From contig JAWLAN010000020.1 in the NCBI GenBank assembly GCA_041395385.1, positions 1 to 64,000 of the forward strand: a stretch of DNA of 64,000 nucleotides. The letters are read 5' to 3'. This document shows, one piece after another, positions 16,887 to 26,159 of the stretch. Each line of letters opens with the position of its first letter. The first letter of the stretch is position 1. This DNA is from JAJVHZ01 sp041395385 (GTDB lineage Bacteria; Pseudomonadota; Gammaproteobacteria; JAJPIJ01). The notes beneath the pieces were generated by a model, which did no database searches, was not told the DNA's origin, and saw only the letters and a program-made list of their open reading frames with translations. The position numbers and the translations under genes are program-made.

Positions 16887-19800
16887 ATGAGAATCAGAAC
16901 GAGACTGGCAGTCGCGGCGATCACGGCATTCGCGGTGGCGGCCGTGCCCGGCGCGCTGTTCTCGTATCGGGTGACCCGTGCGCACGTCATCGCCGACGTC
17001 GCGCAGGAAGTCTCGGTGCACGTGACATGGCTCGCCACGCTGTTCCAGAGCCGCGTGGTGACCGCCGAACACACGCTGCCCGGGCTGCAGCGGCTGCTCA
17101 CCCGGGCGCTTGACGAGCCGCCGAAGGCGGGGGAGGTCGAGGAGTTCGACCGCCTGTTCGCCCCCGGTGTCGACGGCATCTACCGCAGTCGTAAGGCGGG
17201 ATTCGACGGCAAGCGCGAGGCCGGCGCGTACATTCCGGCGTCCCCGGCGCTGGATGACGATCGCAAGCGCTTCTATGTGCGCGTGAAGGGAGTCCTCGAC
17301 ACGTTCGGCGCGCACGACAGTCCGGATTTTCAGAACGTCTGGCTGCTCGATCATCGTCGCGCCCTGGTGATATTCGATCGCCAGAAGCCGGACTTCGTCT
17401 TCGAGATGAGCGGCGAGCAGGACTACACCCAGACCGCGTGGATGACCCTGGCGGGCCCGGCCGCGAACCCCGTGCGCACGCTGCGCTGGACCCCCGTGAT
17501 CTACGATCCCGTCCCGCGGACATGGATGGTGAGCGCGGTGTATCCCCTGGATCTCGGGCAGACGTGGCTCGGATCGATGGGATTCGACCTGCCGCTCGCG
17601 CAACTGACCGAGACGCTGGTGCACAGCAACCGCGAATTCTCGGGCGTGGAGCATTTCCTGCTCGACGAGAACGGAAGCTTCATACTCGCCGGCCCCTGGC
17701 AGTCGCAGCTCGTCAGGCAGGGCCGAGTCCTTCCCGATCTCAGCCGCGAACCGGACCTCGACCGACTGCTGCGCTGGCAGGCGACCCTGGACGCGGACGC
17801 CGGCCGTTCGCGCCTGGTGACGATGCGCGGCGTGCGCTACCTCGCGATCCCCGCCACGCTCAAGACGCTCAACTGGAAGTACGTCCGGCTCATCCCGCTG
17901 TCGGAGGTGCTCGCGCCCGTGCACCAGCTTTTCCTGCTCATCGGCAAGTCGGCCCTGCTGATACTGCTGTTGAGCGGTCTGGTCGTCCTGCTGGTCACGC
18001 ACCGCGCGCTCGTGCAGCCGATACTGCGCCTGGCGGCGGCGGCGCGCGCCTACGGCAGCGGCGACACGGGCACCCGCATGGGCAAGGGCGGCGACGACGA
18101 GCTCGCCGAACTGGCGCTGAGCTTCGATGCGATGGCCGACGGGCTGGAGCGCAGCCAGGCCGAACTGCGCCAGCGCGAGGCGCGCTACCGCACCGTCGTG
18201 AACAGCGTGCGCGAGGTGATCTTTCAGCTGAGCGCAGAGGCGCGGTGGCTGTTCCTCAGCGACGCGTGGACCGCGCTGAGCGGATACTCCGGCGAGGACG
18301 CGCTCGGCCGCAGCGTCTACGAGTTCGTAGCCGTCGAGGATGTCGACGATATCCGAGGGCAGATCAGGGCATTGACGAGCCACGAGATCGAAGCCTGTCG
18401 CTGCGAGTTCCGGCTGCGCACCCACTCCGGGGAGAGGCTGTGGGTCGAGTTCGTCGCGCAGACGGCGCGTTCGAGCGAAGGCGAGGCCGTCTTCACCGGC
18501 ACCATGGACGATGTCAGCGAGCGTTACTACCAGCGCGAGGTCAGCGCGCTGCTGCGACGGGCCGAGGAGTTCGTCAACGAGGGATACCGCACCGAACAGC
18601 TGCTGCAGTACTTCTGCGAGAAGCTCGCGTGGCTGTTCGGCTTCCCGCTGGTGGTCGCGGCGCTCAACCGGGAGCAGAAGCTCGGCATCGTCGGCCGCTC
18701 CGACTGCGAGGTGGACTTCCTGCGCACGCTCAGCGGCTCGCGGCGACAGAACGCCGAGATCGAGCTGTACGCGCGCGCTTTCGCCGAGGGCCGGCCGCTC
18801 GCCCTGACGGACCAGGATGAGGGGGCCGGCGACTGGGCCAAGGCCGCCGCGCGCGCGGGGATCGGGTCGGCGATGATCGTCCCGGTCCGCATCCACGAGC
18901 AGCTTGGCGCGCTGCTCGGATTCCACATGCGCGGCAACGCCGGGCTCGCGCCCGAGCGCGTGCGGCGCATGGAGGAGCTCTGCCGGCGCATCGGCGATGT
19001 GCTGCGCCGGGCCGAGGATCTGCAGTGGCTGCGATTGCAGCGCACCGCTCTGGAGTCGGTGGCCAACGGCATCATGATCGTGGATACCGACCATGAGGTC
19101 ATCTGGATCAATCCGGCGATGGAGCGACTGAGCGGCTACCGCCGCGACGAGGTGATCGGCAAGAGCACGCGGCTGTTCTCGGCCGGCTTCAGTTCCGGCT
19201 CGCAGCCGAGCGAGCTCGCCGAAGCGCAGCGACGTGGCGGAACCTGGTCGGGCGAGATCGTCAATCGGCGCAAGGACGGCAGCCTGTACACGGTGCACGA
19301 AACGGTCACGGCGTTGACCGACGCCTCGGGGAAGATCACCCACTTCGTCGCGGTGCAGGCCGACATCACAGCGCTGAAGGACGCGGAGGCGCGCCTGCAG
19401 CACATGGCCACGCACGACGCATTGACCGGGCTTTCCAATCGACTGTTGTTCCGCGAACGGCTGAAGGAGGCATTCTCGCGCGCCAGCCGCACCGGCAACC
19501 AGGTCGCCGTGCTGCTGCTCGATCTGGATCGCTTCAAGGCGATCAACGATACCCTCGGCCACATGCGCGCCGACGAGCTGCTGCAGGCCGTCGCCGGCCG
19601 TCTGCACGGCTGTCTGCGTGAACACGATACCGTCGCCCGGCTCGGCGGCGACGAATTCACGGTCCTGCTGCCGGAGCTGGAAACCACCGAGCACGCCGCC
19701 GTGGTCGCGGGCAAGATCCTCGCCTCGCTGAGCGATCCGTTCGATATCGCGGGGCAGTCCGTGACCACGACGACCAGCATCGGGATCAGCATCTACCCGC

Positions 19801-20741
19801 ACGATGGCATCGACATCGACGACGTACTGCAGCGCGCGGACGCCGCGATGTACCAGTCAAAGGCGATGGGCCGGAATACCTACCAGTTCTACACGCGCGC
19901 GATACACGAGCGCAGCATGCAGCGGCTGAGCACCGAGAAGGAGCTGCGCCGCGCGGTCGAGCAGAGCGAATTCGTGCTGCATTTCCAGCCGATCGCCGAT
20001 ACGCGCAGCGGCACCATCGTCGGCGCCGAGGCGCTGGTGCGCTGGCAGCATCCCGTGCGGGGACTGCTGCCGCCGACGGCGTTCATAGAGGTGGCCGAGG
20101 ATTCCGGCCTCATCCTCGCCATCGGGGACTGGGTGCTGCGCGCCGCGTGCGAGCAGGGTGCGGCGTGGGAGGCGCAGGGCATCCGGGACATGGAGGTGTC
20201 GGTGAATCTCTCGACGCGGCAGTTCCGCCAGTCCGACCTGGTGGAGCGGGTCTCGCACGCATGCGCACAGGCGGGATTCAGCTCCCGCAACATGCACATC
20301 GAGCTGACCGAGAGCCTGATGATGGATGACATGGAGCAGGGCATACGGACCATGAGGGCGTTGAAGGATCTCGGCGTCAGCATCTCCATCGACGACTTCG
20401 GCGTCGGCTACTCGAGTCTCGCCTACCTGAAGCGGTTTCCGCTGGACACGCTGAAGATCGATCGTTCCTTCATCGAGACGGTGCCGCAGAACTCCGAGGC
20501 GACCGCCATCGCGAGCACCATATTGGCGATGGCCCGGACCCTCGGCCTGAGCGTCGTGGCGGAGGGCGTGGAGAACGAGGCGCAGCTGGAGTTCCTCCGC
20601 GCGCTGGGCTGTCCGCGTTACCAGGGCTTCTTGCTCGGCAAGCCGATGTCCGCCGACGAACTCGGGGCATTCATCCGCCGCGGCCGCGCGCGTCAGCCGG
20701 AGCTGCTCGCGCCGGTCACTGCGATACGCCCCGGGAGCTAG
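16887..20741 (+). CDS. Membrane sensor with PAS, GAF, GGDEF and EAL domains
   Basis: Large c-di-GMP signalling protein (1284 aa). Order of domains: signal anchor (residues about 5-25), periplasmic Cache-like sensor (25-350), second membrane helix (LFLLIGKSALLILLLSGLVV), HAMP, PAS (about 430-550), GAF (560-710), PAS (720-840), GGDEF and EAL. The cyclase motif GGDEF (920-924) is intact, with an inhibitory site REHD exactly five residues before it. The phosphodiesterase motif EAL (1048-1050) and the loop DDFGVGYSSLAYLK are also intact, so both activities are possible. ATG 16887 is preferred (GAAGG seven bases upstream) over the GTG at 16854. The 292 bases upstream hold no recognisable riboswitch. 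Confidence 0.92.
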   Translation: MRIRTRLAVAAITAFAVAAVPGALFSYRVTRAHVIADVAQEVSVHVTWLATLFQSRVVTAEHTLPGLQRLLTRALDEPPKAGEVEEFDRLFAPGVDGIYRSRKAGFDGKREAGAYIPASPALDDDRKRFYVRVKGVLDTFGAHDSPDFQNVWLLDHRRALVIFDRQKPDFVFEMSGEQDYTQTAWMTLAGPAANPVRTLRWTPVIYDPVPRTWMVSAVYPLDLGQTWLGSMGFDLPLAQLTETLVHSNREFSGVEHFLLDENGSFILAGPWQSQLVRQGRVLPDLSREPDLDRLLRWQATLDADAGRSRLVTMRGVRYLAIPATLKTLNWKYVRLIPLSEVLAPVHQLFLLIGKSALLILLLSGLVVLLVTHRALVQPILRLAAAARAYGSGDTGTRMGKGGDDELAELALSFDAMADGLERSQAELRQREARYRTVVNSVREVIFQLSAEARWLFLSDAWTALSGYSGEDALGRSVYEFVAVEDVDDIRGQIRALTSHEIEACRCEFRLRTHSGERLWVEFVAQTARSSEGEAVFTGTMDDVSERYYQREVSALLRRAEEFVNEGYRTEQLLQYFCEKLAWLFGFPLVVAALNREQKLGIVGRSDCEVDFLRTLSGSRRQNAEIELYARAFAEGRPLALTDQDEGAGDWAKAAARAGIGSAMIVPVRIHEQLGALLGFHMRGNAGLAPERVRRMEELCRRIGDVLRRAEDLQWLRLQRTALESVANGIMIVDTDHEVIWINPAMERLSGYRRDEVIGKSTRLFSAGFSSGSQPSELAEAQRRGGTWSGEIVNRRKDGSLYTVHETVTALTDASGKITHFVAVQADITALKDAEARLQHMATHDALTGLSNRLLFRERLKEAFSRASRTGNQVAVLLLDLDRFKAINDTLGHMRADELLQAVAGRLHGCLREHDTVARLGGDEFTVLLPELETTEHAAVVAGKILASLSDPFDIAGQSVTTTTSIGISIYPHDGIDIDDVLQRADAAMYQSKAMGRNTYQFYTRAIHERSMQRLSTEKELRRAVEQSEFVLHFQPIADTRSGTIVGAEALVRWQHPVRGLLPPTAFIEVAEDSGLILAIGDWVLRAACEQGAAWEAQGIRDMEVSVNLSTRQFRQSDLVERVSHACAQAGFSSRNMHIELTESLMMDDMEQGIRTMRALKDLGVSISIDDFGVGYSSLAYLKRFPLDTLKIDRSFIETVPQNSEATAIASTILAMARTLGLSVVAEGVENEAQLEFLRALGCPRYQGFLLGKPMSADELGAFIRRGRARQPELLAPVTAIRPGS

Positions 20742-20933
20742 CTTTGCGGCAGGCGCGAGCCGGTGGCCGGGGCCGCTCGTGTTCGCCGGCGCGGCCCGTC
20801 TGTACGGACGCCCGGATTTGAGCCCCGTTCCGGGGCTGCGGTATTCTTCCCCTGCATCGGCACGTCCGCGCCGCCACCCTCGTGATCCGTTCCGCGGGCC
20901 CTTGCACGGACTCCCACTCATCGAACTCAGCGT

Positions 20934-21461
20934 ATGACGATTCGCGACTTCCAAGGCTCCAAGCCCTGCATCCACGCCCGTGCCTACGTCGATCCGACGG
21001 CGGTGGTGATCGGCAACGTCACCATCGGCGAGCACAGCTCGATCTGGCCGATGGCGGTCGTGCGCGGAGACGTCAATACCGTCGAGATCGGCGCATATAC
21101 GAATATCCAGGACGGCAGCGTGATTCATTGCACGCACGACGGTCCGTACACCCCCGGCGGCTACGCGACCCGCATTGGCGATCGCGTCACGATCGGGCAC
21201 AAGGCGGTGGTACACGCATGCACGGTCGGCGAGCTTTGCCTGGTCGGCATGTCGGCGACCATCATGGATGGGGCGGTGCTCGAGCCGCGGGTGATGCTGG
21301 GCGCCGGCAGCCTCGTGCCTCCCGGCAAGGTGCTCGAGGGCGGCTGCCTGTGGGTCGGCGTGCCGGCGCGGCGCGTGCGGCCGCTCACTCAGGCCGAGCT
21401 GGAATCACTGGATTATTCCGCCGAGCATTACGTCAGGCTGAAGAACAAGTACTCCGCCTAG
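20934..21461 (+). CDS. Gamma-class carbonic anhydrase-like hexapeptide protein
   Basis: Left-handed beta-helix protein of 175 aa in the YrdA/PaaY/gamma-carbonic anhydrase family. Hexapeptide repeats run from VDPTAVVIGNVTIGEHSSIW to about residue 140, then a C-terminal helix packs on the trimer. Metal-binding histidines are present at H65 in VIHCTHD and at H89 and H94 in IGHKAVVHAC. Family members bind zinc or iron; many proteobacterial ones lack proven carbonic anhydrase activity. Stands alone between the c-di-GMP protein and a structured repeat. Confidence 0.88.
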   Translation: MTIRDFQGSKPCIHARAYVDPTAVVIGNVTIGEHSSIWPMAVVRGDVNTVEIGAYTNIQDGSVIHCTHDGPYTPGGYATRIGDRVTIGHKAVVHACTVGELCLVGMSATIMDGAVLEPRVMLGAGSLVPPGKVLEGGCLWVGVPARRVRPLTQAELESLDYSAEHYVRLKNKYSA

Positions 21462-21541
21462 GGCCCGCGTCGCCTGCGGCAGCGGCGGGGCGGGTCGCCA
21501 GGGGCGGCGGGCAGCCTTATTCGGCGGCGGAAACCCAAATA

Positions 21542-21724
21542 GGAGAGCGGAAATTCAAGTCGGCGCGCGCCATCCCGGTCGCAGGTCCGGCTACCGCTCG
21601 CGGGACATCCTGTCCCGCGAGCTACCGTGATGTCTAGCTGCGTTCCCGACTACGCTCGACATCAAGGCGCGCCGGCCCCGCGACCGCAACGGCGCCTGGG
21701 ACGTGATCCGCATTTCCGCTCTCC
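21542..21724. repeat. Structured element with 13-base terminal inverted repeats
   Basis: The stretch is bounded by a perfect 13-base inverted repeat, GGAGAGCGGAAAT at 21542-21554 and its complement at 21712-21724. Inside are a perfect 12-bp hairpin with a 3-base loop (GCTCGCGGGACA at 21596-21607, complement at 21611-21622) and a smaller hairpin TGATGTC (21628-21634) with GACATCA (21658-21664). The inner parts of the two arms also resemble each other as inverted copies. No coding sequence and no clear target-site duplication. This is the architecture of a MITE or REP-like element, lying just after the stop of the histidine phosphatase gene. Confidence 0.6.
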
Positions 21725-21727
21725 CAT

Positions 21728-22363
21728 TCAGCCCGTGAGTTCGTCGAGCCCGGCGATCGGCATCTCGTTCCACGACTGCAGCCGCCAGCAACCCTCGGCG
21801 TGGGCGATCCAGCTGACGCCTGCGTTCGAGATGACGAAGTCGCGCGGGGCGGTCAGCGGCATCCCCGTGGCAATCCGGTAGACGATGTCGAGCACGCCGC
21901 CGTGCGCGACCACCAGGGTCGTGGCGCCGCGCTGCAGCTGCGCGATCGCGTGCAGTGCGGCCTCCACGCGCCGGCTGAACTCGCCCAGCGATTCGCCGCT
22001 GCGGAAGTTCTCGTTCGGATCGCGAGCGTGGAAGCGCCTGTAAGCCTTCGGATAGCGTTGCTCGGCCTCCGCATAGGTGAGCCCCTGGAATTTCCCGTAC
22101 ATCCGTTCGCGCAGCCCGCCATGCAGCTGCACCGGCACGGCGTGATGCGCGGCGATGATCTCCGCGGTGCGGTGCGCGCGCTGCAGATCGCTGCTGTAGA
22201 TGGCCGTGAATTGCACTTTCGACAGCCAGCGAGCGGTCGCCACGGCCTGAGCGACGCCGAGCTCGTTGAGGGGGGAATCGATCTGCCCCTGGATGCGGCG
22301 GTCGGCGTTCCAGGCCGTCTCGCCGTGCCGGACCAGGCAAATTCGGGTAGTCGACTCGCTCAC
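21728..22363 (-). CDS. Histidine phosphatase family protein
   Basis: Phosphoglycerate-mutase-like phosphatase of 211 aa (branch 1). The phospho-accepting histidine is in LVRHGETAWN (residues 10-19), the second arginine in SSDLQRAHRTAEII, the acid in LRERMYGKFQG, and the second histidine in VVAHGGVLD. All catalytic positions are intact. The lack of a mutase insertion and the short length favour a broad phosphatase or an alpha-ribazole phosphatase-like enzyme rather than a glycolytic mutase. The gene is transcribed away from mnmG. Confidence 0.87.
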   Translation of the reverse strand: MSESTTRICLVRHGETAWNADRRIQGQIDSPLNELGVAQAVATARWLSKVQFTAIYSSDLQRAHRTAEIIAAHHAVPVQLHGGLRERMYGKFQGLTYAEAEQRYPKAYRRFHARDPNENFRSGESLGEFSRRVEAALHAIAQLQRGATTLVVAHGGVLDIVYRIATGMPLTAPRDFVISNAGVSWIAHAEGCWRLQSWNEMPIAGLDELTG

Positions 22364-22498
22364 GAGGGGCTGGATCGCCGCGCCGCGCGGGGATCTCCGG
22401 GGCTGAAACGGACCGTGGGGATCATGGCCGACTCCGGGCGGTAGTTATAGAATCATGAGCTATATTCACAGGATACCTCACCGGCAGCGGGCGGCATC

Positions 22499-24373
22499 AT
22501 GCAATATCCGGAGACCTTCGATGTCATCGTAGTGGGTGGCGGGCATGCCGGCACCGAGGCGGCGCTCGCCAGCGCGCGCATGGGCTGCAGGACCCTGCTG
22601 CTGACCCACAGCATCGAGACCCTGGGCCAGATGTCGTGCAATCCCGCCATCGGCGGGATCGGCAAGAGCCACCTCGTGCGCGAGATCGATGCGCTGGGTG
22701 GCGCGATGGCGCTGGCTGCCGATCACTCCGGTATCCACTGGCGCGTTCTGAACGCGAGCAAGGGGCCGGCGGTGCGGGCAACGCGCGCGCAGATCGACCG
22801 GGCGGTGTACAAGCAGACCATTCGCCGCATGCTGGAGAGCCAGCCCAATCTCACCATCTTCCAGCAGACCGTCGAGGACCTCGTCATCGAATACGAGGAG
22901 GTGGCGGGCGTGGTGACGCAGACGGGCATGCGATGCCTGGCGCAGTCGGTCGTGCTCACGGTCGGAACCTTCCTCGCCGGTCGCATCCACATCGGCGAGC
23001 ATCACTACCAGGGCGGACGCGCCGGCGACCCTCCTTCCAACGCGTTGTCGCGCCGGCTGCGCGAACTTCCCTTCCGCGTCGGCCGGCTGAAGACCGGTAC
23101 GCCGCCGCGGCTGGACGGACGGACGCTGGATTATTCGAAGTTCGACGTGCAACCGGGCGACGAGCCCATGCCGGCGCTTTCCTACCTGGGTAACGCCGGC
23201 ACGCACCCGCGCCAGGTCGATTGCCACATCACCGCCACCAACCCCCGCACCCACGAGATCATCCGCAAGGGGCTGAGCCGCTCGCCGATGTACAGCGGCG
23301 CGATCGAGGGCTTGGGTCCGCGCTATTGCCCGTCCGTGGAGGACAAGGTGGTGCGCTTCGCCGACCGCGCCTCGCACCAGATCTTCGTGGAACCGGAAGG
23401 ACTGGACACACAGGAGATCTACCCGAACGGCATCTCCACCAGCCTGCCGTTCGAGGTCCAGCTCGATCTCGTGCGCAGCATCCGCGGGTTCGAGAACGCG
23501 CATATCACGCGCCCGGGCTACGCCATCGAGTACGACTACTTCGACCCGCGCGAGATCCGTCCGTCGCTGGAGACGAAGTACCTGCCCGGTTTGTTCTTCG
23601 CCGGACAGATCAACGGCACCACCGGCTACGAGGAAGCGGCGGCGCAGGGCATCGTCGCGGGTGTGAACGCCGCGCGCAGGGTGCAGGCGCGCGAGCCGTG
23701 GTGGCCGAAGCGCGACGAGGCCTACATCGGCGTGCTGATCGACGACCTGACCACGCGCGGCACCAACGAGCCGTATCGCATGTTCACCAGCCGTGCCGAG
23801 TACCGCCTGCTGCTGCGCGAGGACAATGCCGACCTGCGGCTGACGCCGGTAGGCCGCGAGCTGGGATTGGTCGGTGACGCGAGGTGGCGGCGTTTCGAGG
23901 AGAAGCGCGGGGCGCTCGCCGCCGAGCAGGAGCGCCTGCGCGGCCTCTGGGTGCGTCCCGGCGTGCATGACGACGAGGATATCGGCCGCGCGCTCGGTCA
24001 GCCCGTCGAACGCGAGTACACCGCCGCCGAGCTGCTGCGGCGGCCGGGAGTGCGCTATCGGGCCCTGATGCGGCTGAGAGGCATCGGCCCGGGCGTGGAG
24101 GATCCGGAGATCATCGATCAGATCGAGATCCAGTCGCGCTACACCGGGTACATCGATCGCCAGGCCGAGGAGATCGAACGCGCCAGGCGGCACGAGGAAA
24201 CCCCGCTGCCGCCCGACCTCGACTATCGCGACGTGCATGGTCTGTCCACCGAAGTGATGCAGAAGCTCAACGACTATCGCCCCACCACCATCGGGCAGGC
24301 CTCGCGCATCGCCGGTATCACGCCGGCTGCCGTGACCCTGCTGCTCGTGCACCTGCGCAAACGTTCCGCCTGA
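22499..24373 (+). CDS. mnmG: tRNA uridine-5-carboxymethylaminomethyl synthesis enzyme MnmG
   Basis: FAD-binding partner of MnmE (624 aa; usual about 630) that installs carboxymethylaminomethyl on U34 of several tRNAs. Visible motifs: dinucleotide-binding VIVVGGGHAGTEAALA at residues 10-25, the family hallmark QMSCNPAIGGIGKSHL, the cysteine-containing lid region, and the C-terminal KLNDYRPTTIGQASRI that binds MnmE. ATG at 22499. TATAGAAT at 22446-22453 is a plausible -10 box. First gene of the conserved mnmG-rsmG-parAB-atp block. Confidence 0.97.
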   Translation: MQYPETFDVIVVGGGHAGTEAALASARMGCRTLLLTHSIETLGQMSCNPAIGGIGKSHLVREIDALGGAMALAADHSGIHWRVLNASKGPAVRATRAQIDRAVYKQTIRRMLESQPNLTIFQQTVEDLVIEYEEVAGVVTQTGMRCLAQSVVLTVGTFLAGRIHIGEHHYQGGRAGDPPSNALSRRLRELPFRVGRLKTGTPPRLDGRTLDYSKFDVQPGDEPMPALSYLGNAGTHPRQVDCHITATNPRTHEIIRKGLSRSPMYSGAIEGLGPRYCPSVEDKVVRFADRASHQIFVEPEGLDTQEIYPNGISTSLPFEVQLDLVRSIRGFENAHITRPGYAIEYDYFDPREIRPSLETKYLPGLFFAGQINGTTGYEEAAAQGIVAGVNAARRVQAREPWWPKRDEAYIGVLIDDLTTRGTNEPYRMFTSRAEYRLLLREDNADLRLTPVGRELGLVGDARWRRFEEKRGALAAEQERLRGLWVRPGVHDDEDIGRALGQPVEREYTAAELLRRPGVRYRALMRLRGIGPGVEDPEIIDQIEIQSRYTGYIDRQAEEIERARRHEETPLPPDLDYRDVHGLSTEVMQKLNDYRPTTIGQASRIAGITPAAVTLLLVHLRKRSA

Positions 24374-24394
24374 AGCTGGGGCGCAGGCTCGGAC

Positions 24395-25024
24395 ATGGCG
24401 CTCAGCGATCGACTGACCGCCGGCGCTCTGCGCCTGGGCCTGCCGCTCTCGGCCGCCGCCGCCGACCGGTTGCTCGCCTACCTCGAACTGCTGCGCAAGT
24501 GGAATCGCGTCTACAACCTGACCGCCATCCGCGACACCGAGCAGATGATGACCCACCACCTGCTCGACAGCCTGGCCGTCACGCCCCATGTCCGTGGTTC
24601 GCGACTTCTGGACGTGGGCAGCGGCGCCGGCCTGCCCGGCCTGGTCATCGCCATCGTGCGTCCCGAGGTGCGTTGCACGCTGCTCGACAGCAACGGCAAG
24701 AAGACGCGTTTCCTCACCCAGGCATGCATGGACCTGAAGATCGCCAACGTCGATGTCGTCCACTGCCGAATCGAGGACTTTCATCCGGCCATGGCCTTCG
24801 ACTGCATCGTCTCCCGAGCCTTTGCCGCGCTCGGAACCTTCATCGCGGTGGCCGGACCGCTGCTGGCCGCCGACGGCGAGTTGCTGGCGATGAAGTCCGT
24901 GCGCGGCGAGGAGGAGATCGAGTCGGTTCCCGCGGGCTGGGAGGTCCGGTCCCTGGCGCTGGACGTGCCGGGCCTGCAGGCAGTGCGGCGACTGGTGGTG
25001 GCGCGCCGAGCGGCCACACGCTGA
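24395..25024 (+). CDS. rsmG: 16S rRNA guanine-527 N7-methyltransferase RsmG
   Basis: SAM-dependent methyltransferase (209 aa) making m7G527 in 16S rRNA. The AdoMet motif LLDVGSGAGLPGLVIAI is at about residues 70-86, preceded by the RsmG signature KWNRVYNLTAIRD and HHLLDSL. It follows mnmG by 21 bases, as is common, and is probably co-transcribed. Loss of RsmG gives low-level streptomycin resistance in several bacteria (family knowledge). Confidence 0.96.
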   Translation: MALSDRLTAGALRLGLPLSAAAADRLLAYLELLRKWNRVYNLTAIRDTEQMMTHHLLDSLAVTPHVRGSRLLDVGSGAGLPGLVIAIVRPEVRCTLLDSNGKKTRFLTQACMDLKIANVDVVHCRIEDFHPAMAFDCIVSRAFAALGTFIAVAGPLLAADGELLAMKSVRGEEEIESVPAGWEVRSLALDVPGLQAVRRLVVARRAATR

Positions 25025-25317
25025 GCGGCGCGGGCCGGGCGCGCCGGCGCATCGCGAGAGTTCTCCGTCGCCCGCTGAATGTCAACGGCGAATACTCGGC
25101 CGGATTAAGCAGATAGGCGCTGGAACGGCCAGTCCGCGGGAGCATCGCCTGCCAACCATCGGTGGCAGCGTCGTTTTCCCCGGCCCGGAGCGCGCGGGTA
25201 CGGCGGCGGCGAGAGGGCGACGTGGATGCGCGCGCCGTCGCCCGAGAGCTGTGCCATAATCTTGCCCCGCTCGAGACGGCAGGAGCGAGCGGTGGTCCCG
25301 GAGAGTACAGGCGCGTC

Positions 25318-26100
25318 ATGGCCAAGATTTTCGCAATCACCAATCAGAAGGGTGGCGTAGGGAAGACCACCACCAGCGTCAATCTGGCCGCCTCGCTCGC
25401 CGCCACGAAACGCCGCGTACTGCTCGTCGACATCGATCCGCAGGGCAATGCGACCATGGGCAGCGGCATCGACAAGCGCGAGCTGCGACGCTCGACCTTC
25501 GACCTGCTGATGAACGACGCCCCGGTCTCGGAGGTGGCGCTGCCGCTGCCCGCGGTCGGATACGACCTGGTGCCCGCCAACAGCGATCTCACGGGTGCGG
25601 AGGTCGGGTTGCTGGAGGAGCTCGGGCGCGAGCTCAAGCTGCGGGTCGCGCTCAGCGCGGTGGTGGACGACTACGACTACATCCTCATCGACTGTCCGCC
25701 GTCGCTCAACATGCTGACGGTGAACGCGCTGGTGGCCGCCGATTCGGTCATCATCCCGATCCAGTGCGAGTACTACGCGTTGGAAGGCCTGTCCGCGCTC
25801 GTCGAGACCATCGAGAAGATCCGCAAGGTATTGAATCCTAAGCTAAAAATCGAAGGGCTGTTGCGCACCATGTATGACCCGCGCAACAACCTGGCCACCC
25901 AGGTCTCGGCGCAACTGCTGAAGTACTTCGGCGACAAGGTCTACACCACGGTCATTCCGCGCAACGTGCGCCTGGCGGAGGCGCCGAGTCATGGTCTGCC
26001 GGTCATACTTTATGATCGGCAATCGAGCGGTTCACTTGCATATCTGGCACTTGCCGGCGAGATGCTGCGCAAGGACAACAATTACGAACGTCTGAATTGA
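25318..26100 (+). CDS. parA: Chromosome partitioning ATPase ParA
   Basis: Soj/ParA ATPase of 260 aa with the deviant Walker A NQKGGVGKTTTS (signature lysine K11, catalytic K16), Walker A' VDIDPQGNAT and Walker B YDYILIDCPPSLN. It drives segregation of the ParB-parS complex over the nucleoid. The ATG at 25318 gives the standard start MAKIFAITNQ; the frame is open further upstream, but that part is not family-like. The 293 bases between rsmG and parA hold only a weak CATAAT (25255-25260) that might be a -10 box. No parS-like palindrome was found in the window. Confidence 0.95.
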   Translation: MAKIFAITNQKGGVGKTTTSVNLAASLAATKRRVLLVDIDPQGNATMGSGIDKRELRRSTFDLLMNDAPVSEVALPLPAVGYDLVPANSDLTGAEVGLLEELGRELKLRVALSAVVDDYDYILIDCPPSLNMLTVNALVAADSVIIPIQCEYYALEGLSALVETIEKIRKVLNPKLKIEGLLRTMYDPRNNLATQVSAQLLKYFGDKVYTTVIPRNVRLAEAPSHGLPVILYDRQSSGSLAYLALAGEMLRKDNNYERLN

Positions 26101-26159
26101 CCGCGGCGGCGATGGGGGAAAGACCGCACGCCCGCTCGCCGCGTTTCGGAGAGAGAACA

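Noticed and set aside
16650..19802. 1050-codon open frame on the minus strand opposite the GGDEF/EAL gene
   Set aside because: Arises from high GC codon bias; its translation is Arg/His/Gln-rich without domains, and the plus strand encodes a clear multidomain protein.
22478..24784. 768-codon minus-strand frame opposite mnmG
   Set aside because: Shadow of mnmG and rsmG; no family-like sequence.
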